Below are positions 7,996 to 16,423 of a stretch of DNA of 26,192 nucleotides, one piece after another (the first letter of the stretch is position 1; the number at the start of each line of letters is the position of its first letter). This stretch comes from AEGEAN-183 sp964342745 (lineage in GTDB: Bacteria; Pseudomonadota; Gammaproteobacteria; Magnimaribacterales; Magnimaribacteraceae). A program made the translations under genes and the position numbers. The stretch spans positions 1 through 26,192 of the forward strand of contig CAYFFW010000020.1 in the NCBI GenBank assembly GCA_964342745.1, read 5' to 3'. The notes below the pieces were generated by a model that was not told where the DNA came from, did no database searches, and worked only from the letters and a program-made list of their open reading frames with translations.

Positions 7996-9204
7996 TTATA
8001 AATTTTTATATACTGAATTTGCTACATCTATAGCTGTCTTCCATGCAGTTATGCCAGGATGCATCTGGTTCATAGTAAAGCCAAGAGAAATTTTGTTATC
8101 TGGATCTGCAAAACCTAAAGAACCACCAGCCCCTCCATGTCCAAATGATCCTGTACCAGGACCCATACTTACTTGCTTTGTTCCAAGCATGAAACCCAAT
8201 CCAAATCTTGTATGTATATTGCCTAGAACTAAATCTTTTCCATCTGATTCTGTTTGTCTTGCCATCTCTATAGTTTCAGGTTTTAAAACATGAACACCAT
8301 CCCTGCTTCCTCCATTAGCAAGAACGCCATATATTTTAGCTATAGATCTGGCAGTTCCATGACCATTAGCTGCTGGTATCTCTGCATTTCTCCACTCTTT
8401 AGTATTTGCTTCCATGCCTTTCTCAGGGTCCATTTCCATTGGAGGATTACTGAATGCAGATCCTACTGGTGTATCAGTATCTGCAAAATCTAATAAGAAC
8501 TGCATTTGTCCAGGAACAAGGAATCGAGGTAATTTAGATAATAAAGGAAACAAGAACTGCAGTGGTCCTGGTTTAGAAGGATGAATATTTGTTACTCTAG
8601 AAAATTCTGAATCAGGTAATCCTATCCAAAAATCAAGATCTAAAGGCTCGGCTATTTCTTTTTTAAAGTATTGGCCTATAGTTCTTCCATCAATTCTTCT
8701 TAAAACTTCTCCAACTAAGTGACCGTAGGTTATTGCATGATAACCATGGGCTATTCCAGGTTCCCAAAAAGGTTTTTGAGATGCTAAAGAATCACAAATT
8801 AAATCCCAGTTACAAAACGCACCTTTTTCTAAGGGCTCTTTAACACCACAAAGTCCTGACTTATGACAAAATAAAAAACGTACAGGAATAGAGTCTTTTC
8901 CAGATTGTCCAAATTCAGGCCAATATTTAGAAACAGGAGCATCTAAATCTAATTTACCCTGCTCTACTAACTGTAATAAGCAAATAGCAGCTATTCCTTT
9001 CGTGGTAGAAAATACATTTACTAAAGTATCTTCTTTCCAAGGTGAGCTATCATTAGGATCATCAATACCTCCCCATAAATCTATAACTTTTTGACCTTCT
9101 ATCTCTATTGCTATTGAAGCACCTAATTCAAAACCAGATTTAATACTATTAGTGAAAATCTCCTTTGCTTCTAAAAATTTATCATCACAACTTCCGTTAA
9201 TCAT
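7996..9204 (-). CDS. Beta-lactamase-fold serine hydrolase (EstB/class C-like esterase)
   Basis: The 402-residue product belongs to the beta-lactamase/penicillin-binding-protein-like esterase family (Pfam Beta-lactamase). The SxxK motif is STTK at 66-69, giving Ser66 as nucleophile and Lys69 as base. The GYHAITYG segment around 154-161 supplies the Tyr of the YxN-like motif, and a Gly-rich GHGGAGGSLGFADP near the C-terminus stands where the KTG motif would be. No signal peptide is visible, so it is probably cytoplasmic, which argues for an esterase or lactonase rather than a cell-wall enzyme. A good GGAGG ribosome-binding site precedes the ATG. It sits 25 bases after the DUF1295 gene, the widest gap in the thirteen-gene minus-strand run. 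The substrate cannot be predicted. Confidence 0.88.
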   Translation of the reverse strand: MINGSCDDKFLEAKEIFTNSIKSGFELGASIAIEIEGQKVIDLWGGIDDPNDSSPWKEDTLVNVFSTTKGIAAICLLQLVEQGKLDLDAPVSKYWPEFGQSGKDSIPVRFLFCHKSGLCGVKEPLEKGAFCNWDLICDSLASQKPFWEPGIAHGYHAITYGHLVGEVLRRIDGRTIGQYFKKEIAEPLDLDFWIGLPDSEFSRVTNIHPSKPGPLQFLFPLLSKLPRFLVPGQMQFLLDFADTDTPVGSAFSNPPMEMDPEKGMEANTKEWRNAEIPAANGHGTARSIAKIYGVLANGGSRDGVHVLKPETIEMARQTESDGKDLVLGNIHTRFGLGFMLGTKQVSMGPGTGSFGHGGAGGSLGFADPDNKISLGFTMNQMHPGITAWKTAIDVANSVYKNL

Positions 9205-9229
9205 TTTTCCTCCAATATATAATTTTATT

Positions 9230-10096
9230 TTAAGATTTTGGTTTCCATAATATTAATTGACTTGTTTTCTGCATATAGGATGCATAATCTGATCTACTAA
9301 TTAAACTTCTTTTATCCATCATAGAACAAGTCACCAAGGTAAACATTAAAGTCATGCTTAAAGGAGATATGAATAACCACCAAAATTTAGTATTTATTGC
9401 TATAGCCATAAAGTAAATACCCCACCAAAATAAAACTTCACCTAGGTAGTTTGGGTGTCTAGAGTATTTCCACAACAATTGATCCATTGTCTTTCCTTTA
9501 TTCTCACTTTTAGATCTAAATTTGTACATTTGTTCATCAGAAATATGTTCTAAAACAACAGCTAAAAAAGTAAATATTGAAGCCAATATAAGTAGTAATG
9601 GGATTTCAATAATATTGGTAGTAAAAACATAATATAAAGGGAACAGAGATAGATTAACTTGAAGAGTTGGATATAAATGAATTCCAAAAAAATCAATAAG
9701 ATAAGAATATTTTTTAAATTGATTCTTAAGATCTATGTACCTAAAGTCTTCATGCTTTAATCCTCGCCATCCTCTTCTCCAATTATTTGTTAATCTTAAA
9801 GACCAATAGGTAACAGGGATAAGTACAAGTAGAACTTTTATTACATTTTCATCTTTATTTATAGAGATATAACTTAAGAAGAAAACTATAGGTAATGGTG
9901 CTACAGACCAGAAGGGATCATAGAAACTAGAGTTTTTAGTTAAGCTACTTATAAAAAAAATTATTATTGTGGCTGCTAAGTGTCCAACTGTAATTGCCTT
10001 CCAGAGATGTTGCTCTATAAAAAATGAAGCACTTATGAAAGCTGCCAGAAAAGCTAATAAATAACTCACGAAACAAAGAGAAAAAGCTTTATTCAT
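9230..10096 (-). CDS. DUF1295 / steroid 5-alpha-reductase-like membrane protein
   Basis: The 288-residue product is an integral membrane protein with roughly seven hydrophobic segments. The first starts at residue 4 and the last pair lies around 220-265. The signature WKYSRHPNYLGEVLFWWGIYF is the conserved NADPH-binding end of DUF1295/steroid 5-alpha-reductase-like (ICMT-fold) proteins. TYWSLRLTNNWRRGWRG and EDFRYIDLKNQF are typical of DUF1295. Distant relatives reduce steroid or enoyl double bonds or methylate lipids. The function of DUF1295 itself is not settled. Its ATG overlaps the fbiC stop (ATGA), indicating translational coupling to F420 chromophore synthesis. That coupling makes a redox role linked to F420 conceivable, though this is only context. 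Confidence 0.85.
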   Translation of the reverse strand: MNKAFSLCFVSYLLAFLAAFISASFFIEQHLWKAITVGHLAATIIIFFISSLTKNSSFYDPFWSVAPLPIVFFLSYISINKDENVIKVLLVLIPVTYWSLRLTNNWRRGWRGLKHEDFRYIDLKNQFKKYSYLIDFFGIHLYPTLQVNLSLFPLYYVFTTNIIEIPLLLILASIFTFLAVVLEHISDEQMYKFRSKSENKGKTMDQLLWKYSRHPNYLGEVLFWWGIYFMAIAINTKFWWLFISPLSMTLMFTLVTCSMMDKRSLISRSDYASYMQKTSQLILWKPKS

Positions 10097-12474
10097 TTAG
10101 AAGAAGTGATAATTATGTTTTTTCTATTTTCTAAAGTATTCACAACAGGAGACAATGGGATTGGATTTAAACCTTTTAAGTAAATTTCGTCTGACACTTC
10201 TTCGTACAGAGTAGTTCTTTGTTTAGGTTTTCTCCCTATTTTCTTAATAAATTTATCAATCTCTTTTGAAGAGAATTCTTGTCCATGTTCAGCTCCTGCC
10301 GCTCTTGTAATAGATTCATTCATTAAAGTACCGCCTAAATCATTAGCTCCAGAAGTAAGACACTCAGCTATACCTGTATTACCCATTTTTACCCAGGAAG
10401 TCTGTATATTTGGTATGTGTTTATTAAAAACTAGTCTAGAGACACTATGCATCAATATAGATTCTCGTAGTGTAGGACCAAAACGGGACTTCCCTCTTAT
10501 ATACATTGGAGCTTCCATTGGTACAAATGGTAAGGGAACAAATTCAGTAAAACCTTTAGTTTCTTTTTGCAATGCTAATAATTTAATAAGATGCCTAGCC
10601 CAGTGAATGGGCTTTTCAATATGACCAAACATAATGGTTGCTGTAGTCCTCATACCGATATCATGAGCTGATCTCATTACTTCTAACCACTCTGAGGTAT
10701 TTACTTTGTCTGCGCATATTATATTTCTAATTTCATCATCCAATATTTCAGCTGCAGTTCCTGGAAGAGTACTTAGACCTAAATCTTTTAATTCTCCTAA
10801 ATATTCTTTCAGTTCTTTGTTTAAAGTTTTAGCTCCCTGCCAGATTTCTAAAGGAGAAAAGGCATGCACATGTAATTCAGGTTGAGCTTCTTTAATTGAA
10901 GAGATAATTGATTTATAAGTATTGCCATCGTACTTGGGGTGTATACCTCCTTGAAGACAAACTTCAGTAGCGCCTCTTTGGTAAGCTTCTTTAGATCTTC
11001 TAACTATTTCTTCTAAAGAAATATCATAAGGCTTTCCTCTAAGTTTTTCTGAAGTTTTTCCTTTAGAAAATGCACAGAAAGTACAGTGAAAATAACATAT
11101 ATTGGTGTAGTTAATATTTCTATTAACTACAAAAGTTACTTCATCTCCAACTAGCTCTTGTCTTAATTCATTTGCTGCTCTATTTACATAGGTAAAATCC
11201 GGACCTCTAGCATCAAATAAATTAACTATTTGGTCTTCAGTTATACCTTTATCTTCTAAAGCTAGGTTGACTATTTTTTTTAATCTTGATGAATGCCTTA
11301 AAGGAATAATTGATTTTGGTTTAGGATCAAAATCTGGGTTATCTTTGCCAGTAGTCCACTCCGTGTCTCTTGCTAAACCTGAAGAGTCAGATTGTTTCAA
11401 TAATCTAGGATGTAATTTCTTGTCCACCCAAGTATTAATATCATCTGCGTAAGACGGATAAATAGTTAGTCTAGGTGTTAAGGTTTTTCCTGATAAATAA
11501 GTTTGATTTTCAAGATCAATTAAATGAGGCCAGGGAGCTTCTGGGTTCACATAATCAGGTGTAATGGGAGATACTCCGCCCCAATCATTAATTCCTGCTT
11601 CCAACAGTAGATTTAAATTATCTGGACTTAAATTTGGAGGAGCTTGAATGGACATGTGAGGTCCAAAGATTATTCGTGCTACTGCAATAGTCCATAGAAG
11701 TTCTTCTGTTAAAGGCTCTTCATGTTTAGACATTTTCGTATCTTCTTTTGGTTTAAAGTTTTGAATAATGACTTCTTGAATATGACCATATTCATCATGA
11801 CTTCTTTTTATATCAAGCAGGGAATCAACTCTTTCCTGCCTTGTTTCACCTATGCCTATTAAAATACCAGTAGTGAAAGGAACTTTCATTTTTCCAGCAT
11901 ATTCCAATGTAGCTAATCTTTTAGCGGGATCTTTATCTGGTGAACCATAATGTGGACCTCCTTTCTCACACAACCTTATTGAAGAACTTTCTAACATCAT
12001 CCCCATAGAGACGGCTACAGGCCTTAGTTCTTTGATTTCATCTAAACTCATACAACCTGGGTTTAGATGTGGTAAGAGTCCTGTATTTTCTAATACTGCC
12101 TCAGAAGCAACCTTTAAATATTCTAAAGTTGTTGAATACCCCATAGAAGCTAGAGCTTTTCTTGCTGTTGAATATCTTAATTCTGGTCGCTCTCCTAAAG
12201 TAAAAAGAGCCTCTTTACAACCCACCCTTTCAGCATCCTTAGCAGAAGTAATAACTTGATCAATAGACATATAGGGTGAAGTTATCCTTTTTGGTGTTTT
12301 AGCAAAAGTACAGTAATGACATACATCTCTACATAGATGTGTCAAAGGCATGAAAACCTTAGGCGAGTACGTTATTAGCGAACCAAAGCCTTCATCTCTT
12401 ATAGATGAAGCCTCTCGAATTAAATCAGGGGTGCTGGTGTTATTTGCCAAATCTAATAGATCTTTAGTTTTCAA
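10093..12474 (-). CDS. fbiC: 7,8-didemethyl-8-hydroxy-5-deazariboflavin (Fo) synthase, CofG-CofH fusion
   Basis: This 793-residue protein fuses two radical-SAM enzymes. The N-terminal CofG half (about 1-350) has its cluster motif CRDVCHYC at Cys48, Cys52 and Cys55. The C-terminal CofH half (about 395-793) has CYFHCTFC at Cys460, Cys464 and Cys467, followed by AFSKGK. CofH joins tyrosine to 5-amino-6-ribitylaminouracil and CofG closes the ring, giving Fo, the deazaflavin chromophore of F420. The size and order are those of FbiC. Both halves keep their cluster cysteines, so both should be active. The only usable start is TTG: upstream in frame there is a stop six codons back, and the next ATG lies beyond needed sequence. 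The TTG follows the preceding gene's stop after a single base. Confidence 0.96.
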   Translation of the reverse strand: MKTKDLLDLANNTSTPDLIREASSIRDEGFGSLITYSPKVFMPLTHLCRDVCHYCTFAKTPKRITSPYMSIDQVITSAKDAERVGCKEALFTLGERPELRYSTARKALASMGYSTTLEYLKVASEAVLENTGLLPHLNPGCMSLDEIKELRPVAVSMGMMLESSSIRLCEKGGPHYGSPDKDPAKRLATLEYAGKMKVPFTTGILIGIGETRQERVDSLLDIKRSHDEYGHIQEVIIQNFKPKEDTKMSKHEEPLTEELLWTIAVARIIFGPHMSIQAPPNLSPDNLNLLLEAGINDWGGVSPITPDYVNPEAPWPHLIDLENQTYLSGKTLTPRLTIYPSYADDINTWVDKKLHPRLLKQSDSSGLARDTEWTTGKDNPDFDPKPKSIIPLRHSSRLKKIVNLALEDKGITEDQIVNLFDARGPDFTYVNRAANELRQELVGDEVTFVVNRNINYTNICYFHCTFCAFSKGKTSEKLRGKPYDISLEEIVRRSKEAYQRGATEVCLQGGIHPKYDGNTYKSIISSIKEAQPELHVHAFSPLEIWQGAKTLNKELKEYLGELKDLGLSTLPGTAAEILDDEIRNIICADKVNTSEWLEVMRSAHDIGMRTTATIMFGHIEKPIHWARHLIKLLALQKETKGFTEFVPLPFVPMEAPMYIRGKSRFGPTLRESILMHSVSRLVFNKHIPNIQTSWVKMGNTGIAECLTSGANDLGGTLMNESITRAAGAEHGQEFSSKEIDKFIKKIGRKPKQRTTLYEEVSDEIYLKGLNPIPLSPVVNTLENRKNIIITSSK

Positions 12475-12475
12475 T

Positions 12476-13408
12476 TTAACTTGTATATTTTAATAAAAAA
12501 TTAACAGAATCTTTCATAGATGCTTCTCTAGCTTCCCAGTTTCTTCCCAGATGGGCGCCTTTGTGAACCCTTTCTTTTAATAATTTCTCTCTTTCATCAG
12601 GTTCATTCATAAGATAATGATTTCCTTCTTCATCTTCATAATAATGAATTCCATCCTTTCCAATTATTGAATGTTTTCTACCTACAGCTATAGCATTTGG
12701 GATATATGTTACTGGATCAATAGAGTCAAAAGAATGGTGGCTATTTTCATAATAGATAGCTTTACTATTTCCTCCACTTTCATTAATAGCAGGAGAAAGC
12801 ATCTCTACTAGTATAGGAGGAGTATAGTCATCTTCTTTTCCAATTAAAGTTAATATAGGGGATTTACTCCACCTCATTTCTTCAGGCCAAATAAAAGCAC
12901 CGGGATAAAATCCTATATGACCAGCAAATCTCTCTCCATCTGGAGCAAGTTTCTCTGCTAAAGGTTCCCAGGCTGAATAAAGGGCAGTTGAGCCTCCTAA
13001 ACTCCATCCAGCTATAAAGATCTTTGTCTCATCAATATCAGGGTGTTTAGATAGAATTTTTAAAGCGTTAAAACAGTCTGTAAGTGTTGTCGCCAAAGTC
13101 ACTTGCATTTGATCTTCAACTATAGATATAACTTGTCTTGCATCAAAGCTACTAACTCTAAATATAGCAAAACCATTATTTAAGTAATTTACTGAGTGTT
13201 CATGATGATGCCCTCTCCAACCTAAACTACCATGCATGCATATTACTAGGGGGGTTTTTTTCTTCCTTGTTTTAGGAAACACAAGGGTTCCATACATATC
13301 TTGATCTTCATACTCTTTTGAATTCAATATGTGAAAGAATTCAAAAGGGTTACCTGATTTATAGGTAATTATTCCTTCATCTCCTGACTTAAATTTATGT
13401 TCCATCAT
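12476..13408 (-). CDS. Dienelactone-hydrolase-like alpha/beta hydrolase inside the F420 operon
   Basis: The product is about 310 residues of alpha/beta-hydrolase fold. The oxyanion-hole region is VICMHGSLGWRGHHHEHS, the nucleophile elbow is AGWSLGGS, the acid lies in LTLIGKEDDYTPP and the histidine in YENSHHSFDS. This matches the dienelactone hydrolase/DLH-like group. No signal peptide is seen. The gene is wedged between cofC and fbiC and overlaps the end of cofC. An ATG pair at 13408 and 13405 is the likely start; a TTG at 13423 in the same frame is an alternative. None has a strong ribosome-binding site, consistent with coupling to cofC translation. The protein is not a known F420 biosynthesis enzyme. 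It could act on a precursor ester, on a product of an F420-dependent reaction, or be an unrelated passenger. Confidence 0.87.
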   Translation of the reverse strand: MMEHKFKSGDEGIITYKSGNPFEFFHILNSKEYEDQDMYGTLVFPKTRKKKTPLVICMHGSLGWRGHHHEHSVNYLNNGFAIFRVSSFDARQVISIVEDQMQVTLATTLTDCFNALKILSKHPDIDETKIFIAGWSLGGSTALYSAWEPLAEKLAPDGERFAGHIGFYPGAFIWPEEMRWSKSPILTLIGKEDDYTPPILVEMLSPAINESGGNSKAIYYENSHHSFDSIDPVTYIPNAIAVGRKHSIIGKDGIHYYEDEEGNHYLMNEPDEREKLLKERVHKGAHLGRNWEAREASMKDSVNFLLKYTS

Positions 13409-14051
13409 TTTGAATAGATTCAATGTACTCTATAGCTTTAGTATAACCACTTTTTAAAATTAATTTAGTTAGATCAGAGTCTCTATCAATATCGAATTCT
13501 AATCTCTTAGAGCGATAAAGTCTGACCTGCAGACCTTGTCTGTGTGCTAATTCCATATGAGATAAGCAACTTCCAGGACCATATTTAAATTTTATTATGT
13601 CGGGAGGAGTACATAACATGCAATTAGTACCCTCACCTAAGGCATCAGGAGATATCGTTATTCCTTCTCTAAATTCTTTAATTAATTCCCTATGTCTTTT
13701 AGTAATAGATTTTAAAATAGATGAACTTGCTCTTGGAATATCTCCATGAATAATCAGTACACTTCTAGCGCCTGATTTCTTTGCTTTTAAAGAAGCCTCT
13801 GTTATTCCTTGGTTTAGACCTGGTTTTTTTTGTAAAAGAGATTTAAATCCAAACTGTTTAACAAACTTAACAACCTCTTTATCTTCAGTGACTACTAGAT
13901 AATTACTAAATAAATTACTTTTCTTTTGACTAATTAAAATCTTCTTTAACATGTACTTTACTAAAATCCTTCTTTGTTCAAGGTTAAGGACATCCCCTAA
14001 TCTGCTTTTAGGTCTTTTAAAGGACTTTATAGGTGTTAATGCCCAAATCAT
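13395..14051 (-). CDS. cofC: CofC/FbiD-type guanylyltransferase (F420 linker activation)
   Basis: The 218-residue product has the CofC nucleotidyltransferase layout. It opens with IWALTPIKSFKRPKSRLGDVLN (GTP-binding lysines) and has LNQGITEA and the metal-binding region IHGDIPRAS. DALGEGTNCML, FKYGPGSCLSHMELA and the C-terminal FDIDRDSDL are also family motifs. The enzyme activates a three-carbon phospho-acid with GTP to give the diphospho-guanosine donor used by CofD. Depending on the organism the acid is 2-phospho-L-lactate, phosphoenolpyruvate or 3-phospho-D-glycerate, and I cannot decide which from the sequence alone. It begins 4 bases after cofD, and its last codons overlap the start of the hydrolase gene. 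Its identity is strengthened by sitting between cofD and fbiC. Confidence 0.9.
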   Translation of the reverse strand: MIWALTPIKSFKRPKSRLGDVLNLEQRRILVKYMLKKILISQKKSNLFSNYLVVTEDKEVVKFVKQFGFKSLLQKKPGLNQGITEASLKAKKSGARSVLIIHGDIPRASSSILKSITKRHRELIKEFREGITISPDALGEGTNCMLCTPPDIIKFKYGPGSCLSHMELAHRQGLQVRLYRSKRLEFDIDRDSDLTKLILKSGYTKAIEYIESIQNDGT

Positions 14052-14055
14052 AAAA

Positions 14056-14997
14056 TTAAATTAGCTCTTCTATTTTTTTTAAGCAAATCTCAGCAAGAGA
14101 AATTTTCTTTTCTTCACTGTCCATTAAAATAGAGTCAACTGATACGGCTTTATCTTGATTTATTTTTAAATAACCAATGTCTTTTTTATCAATTATTAGA
14201 AGATTGATTAAACCTTCATAATGTTTTGCTATAGATTCTATGTTCGATTTAATACCCATTTCTTTCATAATCTTGGCAGTAGGTCCCTTAATAGAGTCAT
14301 TATCTATTATGGGAGAAACGGCAAGTACTGGTATTTTTGTAGTAGATAAGAAACTTTTTATTTCTTTAATAGATAATATTGGATCAATGCTCAAATAAGG
14401 ATTAGAAGGACAAATAATAACTCCTTTCAAACTACCATTTTTTAATAGACTCTCAAGGTATAAAGGAATTTGAGGATTTTGCTTCCCGCTAAATACAATC
14501 TCTTTGACTATAGGCTCGCATTGATGTTTTACAAAGTATTCCTGAAAAGGCAAATCTCCAATAGTCGTTTTAACCACTGTTTGAACTAAATCTTCTGACA
14601 TAGGAATAATTTTGCACTTAAGGCCTAATGATTTACTAAGAATTTCTGTTACTTCAGATAACTTCTTGCCATCATTAAGTAACTGAGTTCTTCTTATGTG
14701 AGTTGCTAAATCTTTATCTCCTAGTTGGAACCAAGTATCAACACCGTATCTCTTTAGACTATCTAAAGTGCTCCAGGTTTCGTCTCTCAAACCCCACCCC
14801 CTCTCAGGATCATTAATGCCTGATAGTGTATACATTACAGTGTCAAGATCAGGGGATATATGTAATTCAAGATGCTCAAAGTCATCTCCTGTGTTAACTA
14901 GAAAAATTAGTTCTTCTGGAGGAAGAATTTTAGATAAACCATAAGCAAGCTTAGCTCCTCCTACTCCACCACAAAGAACTAATAGTTTCTTCTTCAT
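14056..14997 (-). CDS. cofD: 2-phospho-L-lactate transferase (F420-0 / dehydro-F420-0 synthase)
   Basis: The product (313 residues from the ATG at 14997; an adjoining TTG would add one) is CofD/FbiA. The N-terminal LLVLCGGVGGAKLAYGL is the family hallmark. NTGDDFEHLELHISPDLDTVMYTLSG follows, containing the DD and D-rich metal and Fo-binding residues, and then RGWGLRDETW and WFQLGDKDLATHIRRTQLL. CPSNPYLSIDPIL and VSPIIDNDSIKGPTAKIM mark the second half. CofD moves the phospho-lactyl-type moiety from its GDP-activated form onto the hydroxyl of Fo, giving F420-0 or its dehydro form. The lysine-rich residues after the start suit a cytoplasmic protein. It sits 9 bases after cofE and 4 before cofC. 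Confidence 0.95.
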   Translation of the reverse strand: MKKKLLVLCGGVGGAKLAYGLSKILPPEELIFLVNTGDDFEHLELHISPDLDTVMYTLSGINDPERGWGLRDETWSTLDSLKRYGVDTWFQLGDKDLATHIRRTQLLNDGKKLSEVTEILSKSLGLKCKIIPMSEDLVQTVVKTTIGDLPFQEYFVKHQCEPIVKEIVFSGKQNPQIPLYLESLLKNGSLKGVIICPSNPYLSIDPILSIKEIKSFLSTTKIPVLAVSPIIDNDSIKGPTAKIMKEMGIKSNIESIAKHYEGLINLLIIDKKDIGYLKINQDKAVSVDSILMDSEEKKISLAEICLKKIEELI

Positions 14998-15006
14998 CAA
15001 TTTAAA

Positions 15007-15771
15007 TTATCTAAAAAGATCTTCTGAAGCTTTTCTTATTAATTTTTTAGCTCCACTCTTGTCTTTAGATTTAGACAAACCCCTTACAAGAACAACAGGT
15101 AGACCCTCGTTCCCTTGACCCATCAATAAAGAAGCTGCAGATGCTATTTCGTCTGCGCTACCAACTTCAGTAACTTCTAAATTATTACCATAAAGATCAG
15201 ACTTACCCCTTAGGTCAGATAATACCTCTGAACCACTCGAACCTACTGCAATTCCAACAATGCCATTCCTCCAGGCTCTTCCAGAACTGTCATTAATGAT
15301 TACCCCTAAGTCAATATTAATTTTTTTATAAAGTTCTTCTCTAATTTTTAGTGCACTCTTATCTGGATCTGTTGGTAATAGTAATACCCTTGGATTATTA
15401 TTCTTAGATTCAATATTTGATCTATCTATACCAGCATTTGCATGAACTAAACCAAGTTTACTTTCAACTACTATTACCCCCTTTCGATATCGTATAACTT
15501 CTTCAGACTCATTAAGGATAACCTGGACTAATTTAGGATCCTTATCAGTTTCTTTCGATAAACTTAGTGCTTCTTCTGAAGGTTTTACCTCATTAAGATA
15601 AACATATCTTCCTTCTGCTTTAGAAACAATCTTTTGAGCAATAACCAATATATCGTTCTTCTCTAAATTTATTTTATTTTTTTTAACAGCCAGTAAGATG
15701 ATTTCAACAAGACTATCCCCTTCTTTAATCAAAGGTATTTCTTGAATTGCAACAAGTTCTAATTTATTCAA
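15007..15771 (-). CDS. cofE: Coenzyme F420-0:L-glutamate ligase
   Basis: The 254-residue product matches the CofE family over its whole length. It has the N-terminal IPLIKEGDSLVEII, then IVIAQKIVSKAEGRYV, KGVIVVESKLGLVHANAGIDRSN, and the ligase core VIINDSSGRAWRNGIVGIAVG followed by EIASAASLLMGQGNEGLPVVLVRGL. CofE uses GTP to attach one or more glutamates to F420-0 through a gamma-linked peptide bond. The protein ends where the C-terminal nitroreductase-like domain of mycobacterial FbiB would begin, so that FMN domain, which reduces dehydro-F420-0 and lengthens the tail, is absent. The start is a TTG two bases after the npdG stop; no ATG or GTG keeps the conserved N-terminus. Confidence 0.95.
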   Translation of the reverse strand: MNKLELVAIQEIPLIKEGDSLVEIILLAVKKNKINLEKNDILVIAQKIVSKAEGRYVYLNEVKPSEEALSLSKETDKDPKLVQVILNESEEVIRYRKGVIVVESKLGLVHANAGIDRSNIESKNNNPRVLLLPTDPDKSALKIREELYKKINIDLGVIINDSSGRAWRNGIVGIAVGSSGSEVLSDLRGKSDLYGNNLEVTEVGSADEIASAASLLMGQGNEGLPVVLVRGLSKSKDKSGAKKLIRKASEDLFR

Positions 15772-15773
15772 TT

Positions 15774-16415
15774 TTATTTTTCTAAGCCTGTAACTTTTAT
15801 ACCTGAGTGTGAAATTGAATGATGTTTATTTATGCTAATTAAAACTGAAGTCATAGCTTCTACTGCAGCAGAATTAGCTAACATACCAGCATGCCATCCT
15901 TTCATCTCTAAAGACTGAATAAGATCAATAACTTCTTGTCTAGAATCTTTATTATTTCCACAAACCAAAACATCACAATCGATAGATTTATCGCTTTTTA
16001 ATAGTTCAGCTGAAATGTTTTGAAATGCAGAAACAACCCTTACGTCTTCAGATAAAATATTTTGAGCTATTTCTGCGGCAGAACCTTCTTCAGGTAATTG
16101 GACAGTAGCAACCCTTGGAGGTACCAAGGGGACTGTGGTATCTATAAAAAGCTTTCCTATTAATTCAGACTTACATTCTTCTAAAATACCTTTTTGATGA
16201 GCAAAAGGAACTGTCAGTATTACAACCTCACCCAAAGAAGCTGCTTCCTTATTAAGCACGCCATTTGAGGCACCTAATTCATCTTTTATTTTTGTCGCTT
16301 TTTCTAAGGTTCTAGATCCAATAATTACTTCATAACCCGATTTGATAAATCTAGAAGCTAAGCCTGTGCCTAAATCTCCTGTCCCTCCCAATAGAGAAAT
16401 TATCTTTTTTTTCAT
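15774..16415 (-). CDS. npdG: NADPH:F420 oxidoreductase (Fno/NpdG)
   Basis: The 213-residue product is a short Rossmann-fold protein of the F420-dependent NADP reductase family. The nucleotide-binding loop is LLGGTGDLGTGLA (glycines 10-16). GSR at 33-35 is placed to bind the NADP 2'-phosphate. Family motifs follow: VILTVPFAHQ, DTTVPL, GSAAEIAQ, VVSAFQNISAE, CDVLVCGNN and the C-terminal SHSGIKVTGLEK. The enzyme passes hydride between NADPH and F420. In an organism without F420-reducing glucose-6-phosphate dehydrogenase nearby, it would be the route for charging F420. It lies 8 bases after the SDR gene and 2 bases before cofE, so it is firmly within the operon. Its presence shows that the cofactor is probably used as well as made. 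Confidence 0.92.
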   Translation of the reverse strand: MKKKIISLLGGTGDLGTGLASRFIKSGYEVIIGSRTLEKATKIKDELGASNGVLNKEAASLGEVVILTVPFAHQKGILEECKSELIGKLFIDTTVPLVPPRVATVQLPEEGSAAEIAQNILSEDVRVVSAFQNISAELLKSDKSIDCDVLVCGNNKDSRQEVIDLIQSLEMKGWHAGMLANSAAVEAMTSVLISINKHHSISHSGIKVTGLEK

Positions 16416-16423
16416 AGCATGTA

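Noticed and set aside
7943..8493. Plus-strand open frames opposite the serine hydrolase
   Set aside because: They lie antisense to a complete enzyme with SxxK motif, and their translations are low-complexity shadows of it.
7996..9204. Calling the serine hydrolase an antibiotic-resistance beta-lactamase
   Set aside because: It lacks a signal peptide and a KTG motif and resembles EstB-type esterases, so resistance is not supported.
14998..15000. TTG as the cofD start
   Set aside because: An ATG follows immediately and would be preferred; the choice alters the protein by only one residue.
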